Part shown: positions 7,472 through 16,340 of the stretch, one piece after another
How the letters are laid out: every line of letters starts with the position of its first letter
How positions within the stretch are numbered: the stretch's first letter is position 1
Assembly (NCBI GenBank): GCA_009844085.1
Contig: VYCF01000049.1
Span: 1-39,786 of the forward strand
Reading direction: 5' to 3'
From: Gammaproteobacteria bacterium
GTDB lineage: Bacteria > Pseudomonadota > Gammaproteobacteria > Pseudomonadales > Pseudohongiellaceae
DNA length: 39,786 bases
Program-made: the position numbers and the translations under genes
The notes under the pieces: generated by a model
Database searches by the model: none
What the model saw: the letters and a program-made list of their open reading frames with translations, nothing else
What the model was told of the DNA's origin: nothing

Positions 7472-8868
7472 ACCGCGAGACCGCCCAAAATCGAAGTGAG
7501 CGCGGCCAGGTCGTTTTCGACCACGCGATAACGCTCCGGGCGCCTGAACTGGCGTTGCAGGCGCTCGGGCAATTCCGGCGCCGGCAGACCGGCGGCGGTG
7601 ACCGCCTCGGCGAACTTGGCCGGATGCGCGGTTGCAAGACAAATCATCGGCGCTTCCGGGTCGCGGACGCTCTCGCGTGTGGCGCGCGCGGCGCGTACGC
7701 CGACCGCGGTATGAGGATCGAGCAGGACGCCATGTTCGCGCCAGACTTCGGCGATGGTTGCGCATGTTGTAGCGTCGTTCGCGCTGGCGCTGTCGAAAAC
7801 CTCGCGCATGGCCCGCCAGCGCGCCTCGGACAGGCTCGCCTTGCCCGTGGCTCCGTCGGCCATGAATTGCGCGAGGGCCGTGCTGTCGCGTCCGAACAGA
7901 TCGAACAGGTAACGTTCGAAATTGCTGGAAACGAGAATGTCCATGCTCGGCGACCAGGTATGTTTGAGCGGGGCGATCGAATACTCGTTGCCGCCGATGA
8001 AACGGTGCAGGATGTCGTTCTCGTTGGTGGCAACGATCAGTCGCTTCACGGGCAGACCCATTTCCCGGGCCAGGTAGCCGGCATAGATGTCGCCGAAATT
8101 TCCCGTCGGCACCGAGAACGAAACCGGGCGCTCCGGGGCGCCGAGCCGCAGGCCGGCGTGTATGTAATAGACGATCTGCATGACGATGCGCGCCCAGTTG
8201 ATCGAGTTAACGGCCACGAGTTGCAGCCCGGGGGGCAGAAAGGACTGATCGGCGAAAGCGGCCTTCACCAGACGCTGGCAATCGTCGAAGTTGCCCTCGA
8301 CCGCCAGATTGAAAACATTGTCGCCCGCCACCGTGGTCATCTGCTTGCGTTGCACGTCGGAGACTTTCTCGTGGGGATGCAGTATGCAGATATCGACCTG
8401 GGCGGAATGGCGGCAGCCTTCGAGCGCCGCCGAGCCGGTGTCGCCCGAGGTCGCCCCGAGAATCAGCACGCGCCTGCCCTTGCGCCGCAGCACGTGATCG
8501 AGCATCCGGCCGAGCACCTGCAAGGCGAAGTCCTTGAAGGCCAGGGTCGGCCCATGGAACAACTCGAGCACGTATTCGCCTTCCCCCAGGGCCGTAAGCG
8601 GCGCGACTTCAGGATCGGAAAAGCCGGCGTAACTCGCCTCGACCATGCGGCGCAGGTCGTCTTCGGGAAAAGCGCCGGCGGTAAACATCGAAGCGATCCG
8701 CCAGGCGAGTTCGGCATAGGACAGATCGCGCATTTCCGCCAGATCGGAGGCGGACAGGCGGGGCAATTCTGCCGGAACGAACAGGCCCCCGTCCGGCGCG
8801 AGCCCGGTCAGCAGAACGTCTTCAAATGACTGGCCGGAACAGCCGCCGCGGGTGCTGAGATATTCCAC
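7468..8868 (-). CDS. thrC: Threonine synthase
   Basis: ThrC is the last enzyme of threonine synthesis, converting O-phosphohomoserine to threonine with pyridoxal phosphate. At 466 residues it is of the long (fungal/gammaproteobacterial) type. The N-terminus YLSTRGG, the PLP lysine in LAFKDFALQ (Lys112), LGATSGDTGSAALEG for phosphate binding and PTGNFGDIYAGY are all recognisable. The start is a GTG at 8868, three bases after the hom stop codon, with GGGGAA just upstream inside hom. It overlaps recJ at its 3' end. The hom-thrC pair puts two pathway steps in one transcript. Confidence 0.96.
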   Translation of the reverse strand: MEYLSTRGGCSGQSFEDVLLTGLAPDGGLFVPAELPRLSASDLAEMRDLSYAELAWRIASMFTAGAFPEDDLRRMVEASYAGFSDPEVAPLTALGEGEYVLELFHGPTLAFKDFALQVLGRMLDHVLRRKGRRVLILGATSGDTGSAALEGCRHSAQVDICILHPHEKVSDVQRKQMTTVAGDNVFNLAVEGNFDDCQRLVKAAFADQSFLPPGLQLVAVNSINWARIVMQIVYYIHAGLRLGAPERPVSFSVPTGNFGDIYAGYLAREMGLPVKRLIVATNENDILHRFIGGNEYSIAPLKHTWSPSMDILVSSNFERYLFDLFGRDSTALAQFMADGATGKASLSEARWRAMREVFDSASANDATTCATIAEVWREHGVLLDPHTAVGVRAARATRESVRDPEAPMICLATAHPAKFAEAVTAAGLPAPELPERLQRQFRRPERYRVVENDLAALTSILGGLAV

Positions 8869-8871
8869 CTG

Positions 8872-10194
8872 TCATTCCCCGGCGGAAAAGGGCGCCACCC
8901 GGATCCGGCCGATCGGACCGACCACGTCCGGCAGCGAGCCGAGTTCGGCGATGGCGGCGTTCATGTTCCCGTCCGGCACCGCATGGGTAAGCAGGACAAT
9001 GGGAATGCTGCCGCCGTGGACCTCCTTCTGGATCACCGCCTCGATACTGATGGCGTGCTGTTCGAGCACCCGCGTGATCCTGGCCATCACTCCCATGCGG
9101 TCGAGCACCGGGATGCGCAGATAACATTCGGACTCGATGCCGTCTATGGACACGACGGGAAGCTTCGAGGCCGCGCCGTGGTAGTGCAAGGCGGGCACGA
9201 GCGGCTGCGCGGCCCCGGCGCGAAGCTGGCGGGCGATATCGATGACATCGGCCACTACCGCCGAGGCAGTGGCGTCGGACCCGGCGCCCGGACCCTGGTA
9301 CATGGTCGTGCCGACGGCGTGACCCTTGACGACGATGGCGTTATCCACGCCGGCCACTTCGGACAACAGCCAGCGCTTGCTGATCAGGGTCGGATGCACG
9401 CGCAACTCAATTCCCTTCCCGGTGTGCCGGGCGATGCCCAGGTGCTTGATGCGATAGCCGAGTTCTTCGGCGTAGGCGAGGTCTTCGGGAACGAGCGCGC
9501 TGATCCCCTCGGTGTACGTGGCGGCGAATTGCAGGGGAATGCCGAATGCGATGGACGCCATGATGGTGAGCTTGTGAGCGGCGTCGGTGCCGTCCACGTC
9601 GAAACTCGGGTCCGCTTCGGCGTAACCGAGTTCCTGGGCCTCGGTGAGCACGTCCTCGAAGCTGCGCCCGCCGGCCGCCATTTCGCTCAGGATGAAATTG
9701 CCGGTGCCGTTGATGATGCCCGCCAACCATTCGATGCGGTTTGCGGCGAGGCCTTCGCGCATGGTCTTGATGATGGGGATGCCGCCGGCGACGCTGCTCT
9801 CATAGGCCAGGGTGGTGCCGTGCCGTTCGGCTATTTCGAACAATTCGTCGCCGCGTTCGGCAATCAGCGCCTTGTTTGCGGTGACGACCTGCTTGCCGTT
9901 GGCCAGGGCCTGGCCGACGACTTCGAATGCGGGCTCGAAGCCGCCCATGGTTTCCACCACGACTTGCACGTCGTCATCATTGACGACTGCGAATGGGTCG
10001 TCGCCGAGAGCGATTCCCGAATCGGTTCTTACCGTCTCTTTCGCCGCCTTGGGCCGCCGCGTCGCCACACGCACGACCTCGACCGGCAGGCCGGCGCGGC
10101 GCGCGATTTCATCTGCATTGCCGAGCAGCAGGCGCAAACTGCCCCCGCCGACGGTGCCAAGACCACAGATTCCTACCTTTACAGGTGCTTGCAT
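8872..10194 (-). CDS. hom: Homoserine dehydrogenase
   Basis: This enzyme reduces aspartate semialdehyde to homoserine with NAD(P)H, the branch point to threonine and methionine. The 440 residues begin with a Rossmann motif (GICGLGTVGGG, residues 8-18). Next comes the catalytic region (SSVAGGIPI, INGTGNFIL, EADPSFDVDGTDAAHK), then a C-terminal ACT domain from about residue 350 (VMARITRVLEQHAISIEAVI), which usually gives feedback control by threonine. There is no aspartokinase domain, so it is the monofunctional form. It is followed after three bases by thrC. A consensus TATAAT lies 36 bases upstream. No Thr/Ile-rich leader peptide was seen, so regulation is probably through the ACT domain. Confidence 0.96.
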   Translation of the reverse strand: MQAPVKVGICGLGTVGGGSLRLLLGNADEIARRAGLPVEVVRVATRRPKAAKETVRTDSGIALGDDPFAVVNDDDVQVVVETMGGFEPAFEVVGQALANGKQVVTANKALIAERGDELFEIAERHGTTLAYESSVAGGIPIIKTMREGLAANRIEWLAGIINGTGNFILSEMAAGGRSFEDVLTEAQELGYAEADPSFDVDGTDAAHKLTIMASIAFGIPLQFAATYTEGISALVPEDLAYAEELGYRIKHLGIARHTGKGIELRVHPTLISKRWLLSEVAGVDNAIVVKGHAVGTTMYQGPGAGSDATASAVVADVIDIARQLRAGAAQPLVPALHYHGAASKLPVVSIDGIESECYLRIPVLDRMGVMARITRVLEQHAISIEAVIQKEVHGGSIPIVLLTHAVPDGNMNAAIAELGSLPDVVGPIGRIRVAPFSAGE

Positions 10195-10229
10195 CGAAAA
10201 CGGTTTCCACGCCGGGAAAGAGAGCGCGG

Positions 10230-10235
10230 ATTATA
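10230..10235 (-). promoter_or_regulatory. Candidate -10 box upstream of hom
   Basis: On the minus strand a perfect TATAAT lies 36 bases before the hom start codon, in the 62-base gap after dsbC. No good -35 hexamer is found at 16-18 bases. hom-thrC-recJ may therefore have its own promoter as well as read-through from dsbC. Confidence 0.4.
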
Positions 10236-10256
10236 CTGGATGCGGCGGCCGGCGAG

Positions 10257-11015
10257 TTATTCGATTCCCAGCATCGCCGCCAGACTGGGCGCATCCATGT
10301 ATCCCGGGATCAGGCGTCCGTCGGGAAACACCAGCGCCGGCGTGCCCTGGATGCCGAGTTGGTTGCCCAGGTCGTAATGGGCCATAACCGGCGATTCGCA
10401 GTCGCGGATGGGAAGATTCTGGCCGTTCTTGGCCTGGGTCAGCGAGCGGTGGCGGTCTTCCGAACACCAGACCGAAATCATCTTGTCGTAGGAAGTCGCA
10501 TTTTCGCCGCCGCGCGGATACGCGAGATAGCGAAGGCGAATGCCGAAATCGAGTAATTGCTCGCGCTCACCGTGCAGTTGACGGCAATATGTGCAATCGA
10601 CGTCGGTGAATATCGTCAGCGTCGCTTTCGCTTCGCCCTCGGGTTCGTAGATGATTGCTTCCTCGTCGGGTATGGCCGAGATCTTTCGCAGATTGGCTTC
10701 CTGGCGATTGGCGATGGACAGGTTGAGCAGACCGTCCGGCGTGGTCCGGTACAGGTCGCCGGCAAACAGGTATTGGCCGGAAGCGTCCGAGTACAGCAAT
10801 TCCCCGGTGTTCAGTTCGACTTCGTAAATCGTGTCGAGAGGCGTGGGCTTGATATTGACGATTTCCAACTGGTTGTTGGAGGCGACGACGATGGATTCAT
10901 GCAGCCGCTCGCGCAGGGAATCGTTCTGGGCGAAGACGGGCTGAACCAGCATGCCGAGCGACAGTATCGCGCACGCGGAAAAAAAGCCGGATTTGCCGAA
11001 AGGTTTCATTTTCAT
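10257..11015 (-). CDS. dsbC: Periplasmic thiol:disulfide interchange protein DsbC
   Basis: DsbC is a dimeric periplasmic isomerase that corrects wrong disulfide bonds and is kept reduced by DsbD. The 252 residues comprise a signal peptide (1-29, ending PVFAQ), an N-terminal dimerisation domain (about 30-95) and a thioredoxin-like domain. The active site is FTDVDCTYCRQLH (Cys141/Cys144; E. coli has CGYC), and the cis-proline loop is IQGTPALVF. A second cysteine pair (ISVWCSED and IRDCESP) probably matches the structural disulfide of E. coli DsbC. GGAGG lies just upstream of the start; an ATG two codons later is also possible. In many gammaproteobacteria xerD stands immediately upstream, but here rplS does. 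Confidence 0.95.
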   Translation of the reverse strand: MKMKPFGKSGFFSACAILSLGMLVQPVFAQNDSLRERLHESIVVASNNQLEIVNIKPTPLDTIYEVELNTGELLYSDASGQYLFAGDLYRTTPDGLLNLSIANRQEANLRKISAIPDEEAIIYEPEGEAKATLTIFTDVDCTYCRQLHGEREQLLDFGIRLRYLAYPRGGENATSYDKMISVWCSEDRHRSLTQAKNGQNLPIRDCESPVMAHYDLGNQLGIQGTPALVFPDGRLIPGYMDAPSLAAMLGIE

Positions 11016-11080
11016 TGGACCTCCGGGGAAAAGAACAATGATAAACCGGACGGATTGCCGGGGCCAGCCCGCCCCACCGT

Positions 11081-11098
11081 CATTCTGCGCGCAGAATG
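11081..11098. repeat. Perfect 18-base palindrome between rplS and dsbC
   Basis: CATTCTGCGCGCAGAATG is a perfect 9+9 inverted repeat placed ten bases after the rplS stop codon on the minus strand. There is no T-tract on either strand, so it is not a standard intrinsic terminator. It could be a transcript-end or processing hairpin for the ribosomal operon, or a dyad-binding site for a regulator of dsbC. Confidence 0.6.
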
Positions 11099-11108
11099 AA
11101 AAGTAGCC

Positions 11109-11483
11109 TCAGGCTTCGGCCTGCGGCTTCTTGTCGAGCCTCTCGGCGATGCGCGCGGCGCGGCCGCTCAACTTGCGCAGATAGTACAACTTGGCCTGCC
11201 GCACATCGCCGCGGCGCTTGACCTTGACGCCGGCGACCAGGGGGCTGTAGGTCTGGAATGTGCGCTCGACACCGACGCCATGGGAAATCTTGCGCACCGT
11301 GAACGCGGAATTGAGGCCGCGATTGCGCACGCCGATGACGACGCCCTCGAAAGACTGGATTCGCTCTCGCTCACCTTCCTTGATGCGAACCTGCACCACG
11401 ACTGTGTCGCCGGGACCGAATTCGGGCAGTTTTTTGTCCATCTGCTCCTGTTCGATCTGCTGGATGATCTTGTTCTTGCTCAT
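11109..11483 (-). CDS. rplS: 50S ribosomal protein L19
   Basis: L19 sits at the 30S-50S interface. The 124 residues are slightly longer than E. coli L19 (115), with the extra length at the C-terminus (KKPQAEA). Family hallmarks include [50 protein letters not shown] and the basic stretch [18 protein letters not shown]. It is the last gene of the conserved rpsP-rimM-trmD-rplS operon, 44 bases after trmD. Confidence 0.98.
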   Translation of the reverse strand: MSKNKIIQQIEQEQMDKKLPEFGPGDTVVVQVRIKEGERERIQSFEGVVIGVRNRGLNSAFTVRKISHGVGVERTFQTYSPLVAGVKVKRRGDVRQAKLYYLRKLSGRAARIAERLDKKPQAEA

Positions 11484-11527
11484 CGTGTTCGCTCCTCGGA
11501 CGGTGCGGCCCCAAGGCCCGCGATAGT

Positions 11528-12265
11528 TCAGTTCTCGTTCATGCCGGCGCGATATTCGTCCAGCAAGCGCTGTTCTTCTTCGTTCAATTCCCGGCCGGCC
11601 AGCAAATCCGGCCTCCGGCGCCAGGTCGTGCCGAGTTTCTGCATCAGGCGCCAGCGTCTGATCGCCTCGTGATCGCCGCTCAGCAACACTTCCGGCGCCT
11701 CTTCCCTGGCCACTTCCCGGGGCCGCGTATATTCCGGCCCCAGCAACAGGCCGTCCGCGAAACTGTCGCTCCCGGCGCTGTCTTCGTCGCCGAGCGCGCC
11801 AGGCAACAGGCGGATGATCGCGTCGATCAAGGCCATCGCCGCCAGTTCGCCGCCGCTGATGACGAAATCTCCCAGCGAAACTTCCTCATCGACCGCGCTG
11901 TCGATGACGCGCTGGTCGACGCCCTGGTAACGGCCGCATAGCAGCACCAATTTTGGCATCGAAGCCAGTCGCACGACCGTTTCGTGGTCGAGTCGCCGGC
12001 CCTGGGGCGACAGGTAAATCACCCTGCCCCTGCCTTCCTGCTGCGCCGCCGCCAGGCTGTCCAACAACGGCGCGGTCTTCATCAGCATTCCCGGTCCGCC
12101 CCCGAAGGGCCGGTCGTCCACCGTCCGATGCCGGTCGCGGGCGTAGTCGCGCGGGTTCCAGTAAGCCAGTTCGACCAGTCCCTGCCCGACAGCCCTGCCC
12201 GTCACTCCGTATTCACTCAATGCGGTGAACATTTCCGGAAACAGCGTGACGATATCGACCCGCAT
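11528..12265 (-). CDS. trmD: tRNA (guanine37-N1)-methyltransferase
   Basis: TrmD methylates G37 next to the anticodon of several tRNAs with S-adenosylmethionine, preventing +1 frameshifts. The 245-residue protein starts [13 protein letters not shown]. It contains [24 protein letters not shown] and the SPOUT knot element [14 protein letters not shown], all typical of the family. The C-terminal domain (from about 165) carries the tRNA-binding part. The start codon is two bases downstream of the rimM stop, indicating coupled translation. Confidence 0.98.
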   Translation of the reverse strand: MRVDIVTLFPEMFTALSEYGVTGRAVGQGLVELAYWNPRDYARDRHRTVDDRPFGGGPGMLMKTAPLLDSLAAAQQEGRGRVIYLSPQGRRLDHETVVRLASMPKLVLLCGRYQGVDQRVIDSAVDEEVSLGDFVISGGELAAMALIDAIIRLLPGALGDEDSAGSDSFADGLLLGPEYTRPREVAREEAPEVLLSGDHEAIRRWRLMQKLGTTWRRRPDLLAGRELNEEEQRLLDEYRAGMNEN

Positions 12266-12266
12266 G

Positions 12267-12833
12267 TCACGTCTCCGCCAGGAAATCCGCGCCCCAATCG
12301 ACTTCGATCATGCCGGCTTCCAGATCCACCCGCCGTACTACCTGCTCCCAAACGAACGGAATCAGGCGCTGGCGATCGTCTATGCTGCCGGCTTCGGGTT
12401 CGACGACGAGCACGTCATTCGCGCCGGTCTCGAGCAGGTGGCTGACCCGCCCGAATTTTTCCCCCGCCAGATTGATCACCTGCAATCCCTGCAGTTGATG
12501 CCAGTAATATTCTCCCGCTTCCAGTTCAGCCAACTCGGAAGCTTCTACCGCGACTTCGCATCCCGTGAGACGCCGTGCAAATTCCGGTTCGTCATACTCC
12601 TCGAAATGCACCAGCAGGTTGCTGCCCTGCCAACGGCTGTGGTCGATGCGCAAGCGCCGGGGCCCGTTTTCCGTTTCAACCAGCAGGTCGGCGAAATCGA
12701 GAATGTTTTCCGCGGGGCTGGTCCAGGATTGCAGTTTCACCCAGCCCTTGACGCCATGCGTCCGGCCAATTCTCCCTACGACAAGCTTGGCCATGGCGAT
12801 GCGGGGCCGGCCTGGGTCGATGTCCCGCGCCAT
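12267..12833 (-). CDS. rimM: 16S rRNA processing protein RimM
   Basis: RimM helps mature the 30S head region and binds S19. The N-terminal barrel carries [18 protein letters not shown], and the C-terminal PRC-barrel carries [18 protein letters not shown], then [11 protein letters not shown] and VDWGADFL near the end. The frame from the ATG at 12833 gives 188 residues. An internal ATG at 12794 would give 175 and begin MAKLVVG, closer to some homologues. Neither has a clear Shine-Dalgarno sequence, so the start is uncertain. It lies 11 bases after rpsP and 1 base before trmD. Confidence 0.95.
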   Translation of the reverse strand: MARDIDPGRPRIAMAKLVVGRIGRTHGVKGWVKLQSWTSPAENILDFADLLVETENGPRRLRIDHSRWQGSNLLVHFEEYDEPEFARRLTGCEVAVEASELAELEAGEYYWHQLQGLQVINLAGEKFGRVSHLLETGANDVLVVEPEAGSIDDRQRLIPFVWEQVVRRVDLEAGMIEVDWGADFLAET

Positions 12834-12844
12834 TGCGCCGCAGT

Positions 12845-13129
12845 TCAGCTTTCGGAGGAAGCTGCCGCTTGCGCGTGCTCTTGCGCGTACTTTTGTGCGT
12901 GCTGGGCCAGGGTGGCGACCCTGGGAGTGACCTGCGCGCCTTGAGACTTCCAGTATTCCATGCGCTCAAGGTCCAGCCGCAGGCGCTCTTCCCGGCCGCG
13001 GGCCACGGGATTGAAGAACCCGATGCGTTCTATGAACCGGCCGTCGCGCGGCGAGCGCACATCGGCGACGGTAATGTGGTAGAACGGCCTCTTCTTCGCC
13101 CCGCCACGCGCCAGACGAATCGTTACCAT
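12845..13129 (-). CDS. rpsP: 30S ribosomal protein S16
   Basis: S16 is needed for assembly of the 30S body. The 94 residues open with [19 protein letters not shown], then [20 protein letters not shown] and a basic mid-region, as in E. coli S16 (82 residues). The C-terminal tail is longer and Ala/Gln/Glu-rich ([17 protein letters not shown]). It is the first gene of the rpsP-rimM-trmD-rplS operon, with a GGAA ribosome-binding site upstream. Confidence 0.98.
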   Translation of the reverse strand: MVTIRLARGGAKKRPFYHITVADVRSPRDGRFIERIGFFNPVARGREERLRLDLERMEYWKSQGAQVTPRVATLAQHAQKYAQEHAQAAASSES

Positions 13130-13208
13130 AATCAGTTCCTGTCGAAATCAAGCTGCCGGGATTTTCGCTTTGCGGCGGATTGCGCCGGCCCGGACAAAAA
13201 AGGCGGCT

Positions 13209-13237
13209 ATTCTAAGGCAATTCGGTGGGCAATGAAA
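13209..13237 (-). promoter_or_regulatory. Candidate sigma-70 promoter of the rpsP operon
   Basis: In the 124-base gap between ffh and rpsP, the minus strand carries TTTCAT (13237-13232) and TAGAAT (13214-13209) separated by 17 bases. The -10 box is good and the -35 is moderate. It lies about 80 bases before rpsP. This would give the ribosomal operon a promoter separate from ffh. Confidence 0.4.
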
Positions 13238-13253
13238 GACGGAACCGGTATCG

Positions 13254-14636
13254 TCAGAACCGTGGAAAATTGCCGCCGCCGGGGAAGCGGCCGGAGCCCG
13301 TGGCGCCGGGGAGTTGGTTCATCAGTTTCTCGAGATTGCCGCCTTTTATCTTGCGGGCGGTCCTTTGCATCGTCTTGTGCTGCTTGAGGAGGCGGTTGAG
13401 ATCCTGGATCTGCGCGCCGGCGCCTTGCAAAATGCGGCGTTTGCGCGAACCGTTGATGATCGCCGGGTTACTGCGCTCGCGCGGCGTCATGGAATTGATC
13501 ACCGCTTCCATGCGGCGCAATTGACGATCGTCCATCATGTTGGCCGCACCCGGCGGCAATGCGCCCATGCCCGGCAGCTTGTCCACGATCCCGGCAACGC
13601 CGCCCATGTTGCGCATCTGGCGCAATTGCTCGCGCATGTCATCCAGGTCGAAGCCCTTGCCCTTCTTGACCTTTTTCGCCATGCGGGCGGCTTTCTTCCG
13701 GTCGACCTTGCGTTCGGCCTCCTCGATCAGCGACATCATGTCGCCCATGCCGAGAATGCGCGAGGCAATGCGCTGGGGATGGAATGCTTCGAGCGCGTCG
13801 GGCTTCTCACCTGTACCGATGAACTTGATCGGCTTGCCGGTGACATGCCGCACCGAAAGCGCGGCTCCGCCCCGGGCGTCGCCGTCGGCCTTGGTCAGCA
13901 CCACGCCGGTAAGCGGCAGAACGTCGCCGAAGGCGCGGGCGGTATTGGCGGCGTCCTGGCCGGTCATGGCGTCTACTACGAACAGGGATTCCACCGGCTT
14001 GAGCGACTCATGCAAATGGCGGATTTCCAGCATCATTTCGTCGTCCATGGCGAGCCGCCCAGCGGTATCGACGATGAGCACATCCACGAATTGCTTTTTC
14101 GCTTCCTTCAACGCCGCCGCGGCGACGGCGAGCGCGCCGCGGCTGCTGTCGCCGGCAAAGAACTCCACCTCGACCTGGGCCGCGAGCGTCTCCAGTTGAC
14201 CGATCGCCGCGGGGCGATACACGTCGGCGCTGGCGACCAGCACCCGTCTCGATCGTTCCCGCTTGAGCCAGGACGCGAGTTTCGCCACCGTGGTGGTCTT
14301 GCCCGAGCCCTGCAGTCCCGCCATCAGGATGACCGCGGGCGGGACGGCGCGTAATTCGAGTTCGGTGCTGGCCGGACCCATGACCGCTTCGAGTTCGGCC
14401 TGGACGATCTTGATCAGGGTCTGCCCCGGCGTCAGGCTGGCGGCAATTTCCTGGCCGGTCGCCCGCTCGCGCACCCGGTCCAGGAATTCCTTCACCACCG
14501 GCAGCGCGACATCGGCTTCGATCAGTGCCCGGCGCACATCGCGCAAGGCTGCCTCGACCTGGCCTTCGTTGAGCGCGGTCTTGCCGCCCAGACCGCGAAA
14601 AGTGGCGGAAAGGCGCTTGGTGAGATTTTCGAACAC
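13254..14636 (-). CDS. ffh: Signal recognition particle protein Ffh
   Basis: Ffh binds 4.5S RNA and hydrophobic signal sequences and targets ribosomes to the membrane through FtsY. The 460 residues comprise an N domain (1-90), the SRP GTPase G domain (GLQGSGKTTT at 107-116, then IVDTAGRLAMD and TKADGDARGG) and a Met-rich M domain from about 300. The M domain has the RNA-binding element SNPAIINGSRKRRILQGAG and a Gly-rich tail (FPGGGNFPRF). The start is a GTG at 14636. ffh standing before rpsP, and diverging from a ypjD-type gene, is a common gammaproteobacterial arrangement. Confidence 0.98.
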   Translation of the reverse strand: MFENLTKRLSATFRGLGGKTALNEGQVEAALRDVRRALIEADVALPVVKEFLDRVRERATGQEIAASLTPGQTLIKIVQAELEAVMGPASTELELRAVPPAVILMAGLQGSGKTTTVAKLASWLKRERSRRVLVASADVYRPAAIGQLETLAAQVEVEFFAGDSSRGALAVAAAALKEAKKQFVDVLIVDTAGRLAMDDEMMLEIRHLHESLKPVESLFVVDAMTGQDAANTARAFGDVLPLTGVVLTKADGDARGGAALSVRHVTGKPIKFIGTGEKPDALEAFHPQRIASRILGMGDMMSLIEEAERKVDRKKAARMAKKVKKGKGFDLDDMREQLRQMRNMGGVAGIVDKLPGMGALPPGAANMMDDRQLRRMEAVINSMTPRERSNPAIINGSRKRRILQGAGAQIQDLNRLLKQHKTMQRTARKIKGGNLEKLMNQLPGATGSGRFPGGGNFPRF

Positions 14637-14662
14637 TTGACTGCCCCGGCGAAAAAGGCGCC

Positions 14663-14668
14663 AGTATA
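14663..14668 (-). promoter_or_regulatory. Candidate -10 box of ffh
   Basis: On the minus strand TATACT lies 26 bases before the ffh GTG start, in the 134-base gap between ffh and the divergent ypjD-like gene. No convincing -35 box was seen at the right distance. Confidence 0.35.
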
Positions 14669-14770
14669 ACGAACCGGTCTTGCGGTAGACAGGTCCGGAA
14701 AAAGCGCTTCAACCGGGCTGGGACATATGCGACACTTTTCCGCCTGTTACTGCCGAATGACGCCAGGGAC

Positions 14771-15571
14771 ATGCCGGAACTCAGTGTTACCGCCGGAATT
14801 TTCGCCGTAAGCTTTTACGGTCTGGCTTTCGCGCTGCAATTGCAGCGGCTGCGCGGCGGCCGGAATGCCCGTTCGCTGGTCCTGAGCTGCGGCCTCGTCG
14901 CAGTGCTCGCACATGCCGTCAGCGCCTGGGAAATCGTCCGCCTGCCCGACGGTTATCACTTCGGCATTACCCAGATCAGCACCCTGATTGCGCTGGCGAT
15001 TTCCGTGCTCGTGCTCGGTTCGAGCTTGCGCAAACCGCTCGAAAACCTGTTCCTCGGCCTTTTTCCGCTGGCCATCGCGACTATTTTGCTGTCGCTGACG
15101 ATCGGCAGCAGCTTCCCGACCACCACCCTCGGCCCGGCTTCCGGCGGCCATGTGCTTTTATCGGTGCTCGCGTATGGCTTCATTTCCATCGCAGCCTTGC
15201 AGGCGGTGTTCCTTTCCTGGCAGAACTACCAGCTCAAGCACGGCCATGCCGGCGGTCTGCTCGCCAGAATGCCGCCGCTGCAGGATATGGAAGCCTTTCT
15301 GCTCGAATTACTCTGGGCCGGAGAAATTTTGCTCAGTCTGGCGATCGTCACCGGCGTCTTTTTCATCGACGATGCGTGGAGCATGGACGGCATCATTCAC
15401 AAGAGCTTCTTCACCGCGCTCGCCTGGCTGCTGTTCGCGGTCCTGCTCTGGGGACATCATCGCCTCGGATGGCGCGGGACCACCATGATTCGGGGTACAC
15501 TGACGGGGTTCGTATTACTGGTCGTCGGATTTTACGGTTCGAAATTCGTCCTGGAATATGTTCTCGGCTAG
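14771..15571 (+). CDS. ypjD: Inner membrane protein, CcsA/YpjD cytochrome c assembly family
   Basis: The 266-residue protein has about eight predicted transmembrane segments spread along its length. It resembles the CcsA/CcmC-type haem-handling membrane proteins (PF01578). Histidines on or near membrane segments (such as GGHVLLS, GIIHKSFF and LWGHHRLGWRG) fit a haem-related role, but the YpjD subgroup has no settled function in gammaproteobacteria. The start codon is preceded by AGGGAC. It diverges from ffh, the usual place for this gene. Its last 14 bases overlap the next gene, suggesting coupling. Confidence 0.85.
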   Translation: MPELSVTAGIFAVSFYGLAFALQLQRLRGGRNARSLVLSCGLVAVLAHAVSAWEIVRLPDGYHFGITQISTLIALAISVLVLGSSLRKPLENLFLGLFPLAIATILLSLTIGSSFPTTTLGPASGGHVLLSVLAYGFISIAALQAVFLSWQNYQLKHGHAGGLLARMPPLQDMEAFLLELLWAGEILLSLAIVTGVFFIDDAWSMDGIIHKSFFTALAWLLFAVLLWGHHRLGWRGTTMIRGTLTGFVLLVVGFYGSKFVLEYVLG

Positions 15572-16328
15572 AAAAACAAGAATCGGCGCGATCCTCCGGA
15601 TATTCCGCATCGTCTCCGTGGCAGTCGCCTGCTTCGCCGGCGGATCCTTCCATGCCCAGAGCCTGGAAGCGGCGCGGATGGCTTACGACGCAGGCGACTT
15701 CCTCGAAGCCGCGGACATGGCCGCGGGGCTGAATACCGCCGATGGCTACGCGCTGGCGGCGAATTCGCTGGCGGTATACGGCTTCCACATTGCCGCCCCG
15801 GGCCAGGAAAGGGAAGACATTTTCGCGCGCGCGACCGACTACGGCCTGGAAGCGGTCAGACTGGAACCGCAAAACGTCCAGGCGCATTTGCAACTTGCCC
15901 ACGCCATGGGCCGTTACGCCCAGGTGGTCGGCGTCGTCGAAGTGCTCGGCAACCGCTATGTCACGCGTGTGCGCGACGCGGTGGAAACGGCGGCGGAACT
16001 CGACCCCGAATCGGCGATGGCGCATCTCGGCATCGCGGCCTGGCATGCGGAGGCGCTGGGCAAGGCCGGCATCATCGCGCGCCTGCTGTTCGGCGCTTCG
16101 AGCGCGAGAGCGCTGGAACACATTGATCTGGCGCTCGAATACGGACCCGAACTGAAGGTAGTGCAACTGGAAACCGGATATTCGCTGCTGCTTCTGAGCG
16201 AACGGCGCTACGGCGACCGCGCCTTGCGCCTGTTGCGAGCCGCGCGCGAATTGCCCATCGGCAACGCCTGGGACGAATTCCTGCACGAACGCACGCTGGA
16301 AATGCTCGCCGACCTGGGCGAATGCTGA
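15558..16328 (+). CDS. Exported TPR-like protein of unknown function
   Basis: This 256-residue protein starts inside the end of the ypjD-like gene in another frame. The N-terminus has a basic start and hydrophobic run (about 8-32, ending SFHAQS), which looks like a signal peptide. The rest is helical with TPR-like units: AARMAYDAGDFLEAADMA, then GLEAVRLEPQNVQAHLQLAH, AAELDPESAMAHLGIAAW and DLALEYGPELKVVQLETGYS. TPRs bind partner proteins. The arrangement resembles small periplasmic TPR proteins such as the TRAP-T type, but no match is certain. The overlap with a cytochrome c assembly-like protein hints at a shared envelope task. Confidence 0.75.
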   Translation: MFSARKTRIGAILRIFRIVSVAVACFAGGSFHAQSLEAARMAYDAGDFLEAADMAAGLNTADGYALAANSLAVYGFHIAAPGQEREDIFARATDYGLEAVRLEPQNVQAHLQLAHAMGRYAQVVGVVEVLGNRYVTRVRDAVETAAELDPESAMAHLGIAAWHAEALGKAGIIARLLFGASSARALEHIDLALEYGPELKVVQLETGYSLLLLSERRYGDRALRLLRAARELPIGNAWDEFLHERTLEMLADLGEC

Positions 16329-16340
16329 TTGTATTGCCGG

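Noticed and set aside
5738..7765. N-terminal extension of RecJ to 675 residues
   Set aside because: The extra part overlaps thrC, is Arg-rich without homology, and the TTG at 7471 gives the family length.
10195..10256. A threonine attenuator or riboswitch before hom
   Set aside because: The gap is only 62 bases and no Thr/Ile-rich leader frame or terminator-antiterminator pair was found.
13254..13387. Extra small plus-strand genes opposite ffh
   Set aside because: They are antisense frames over the conserved M domain of ffh and have no coding features.
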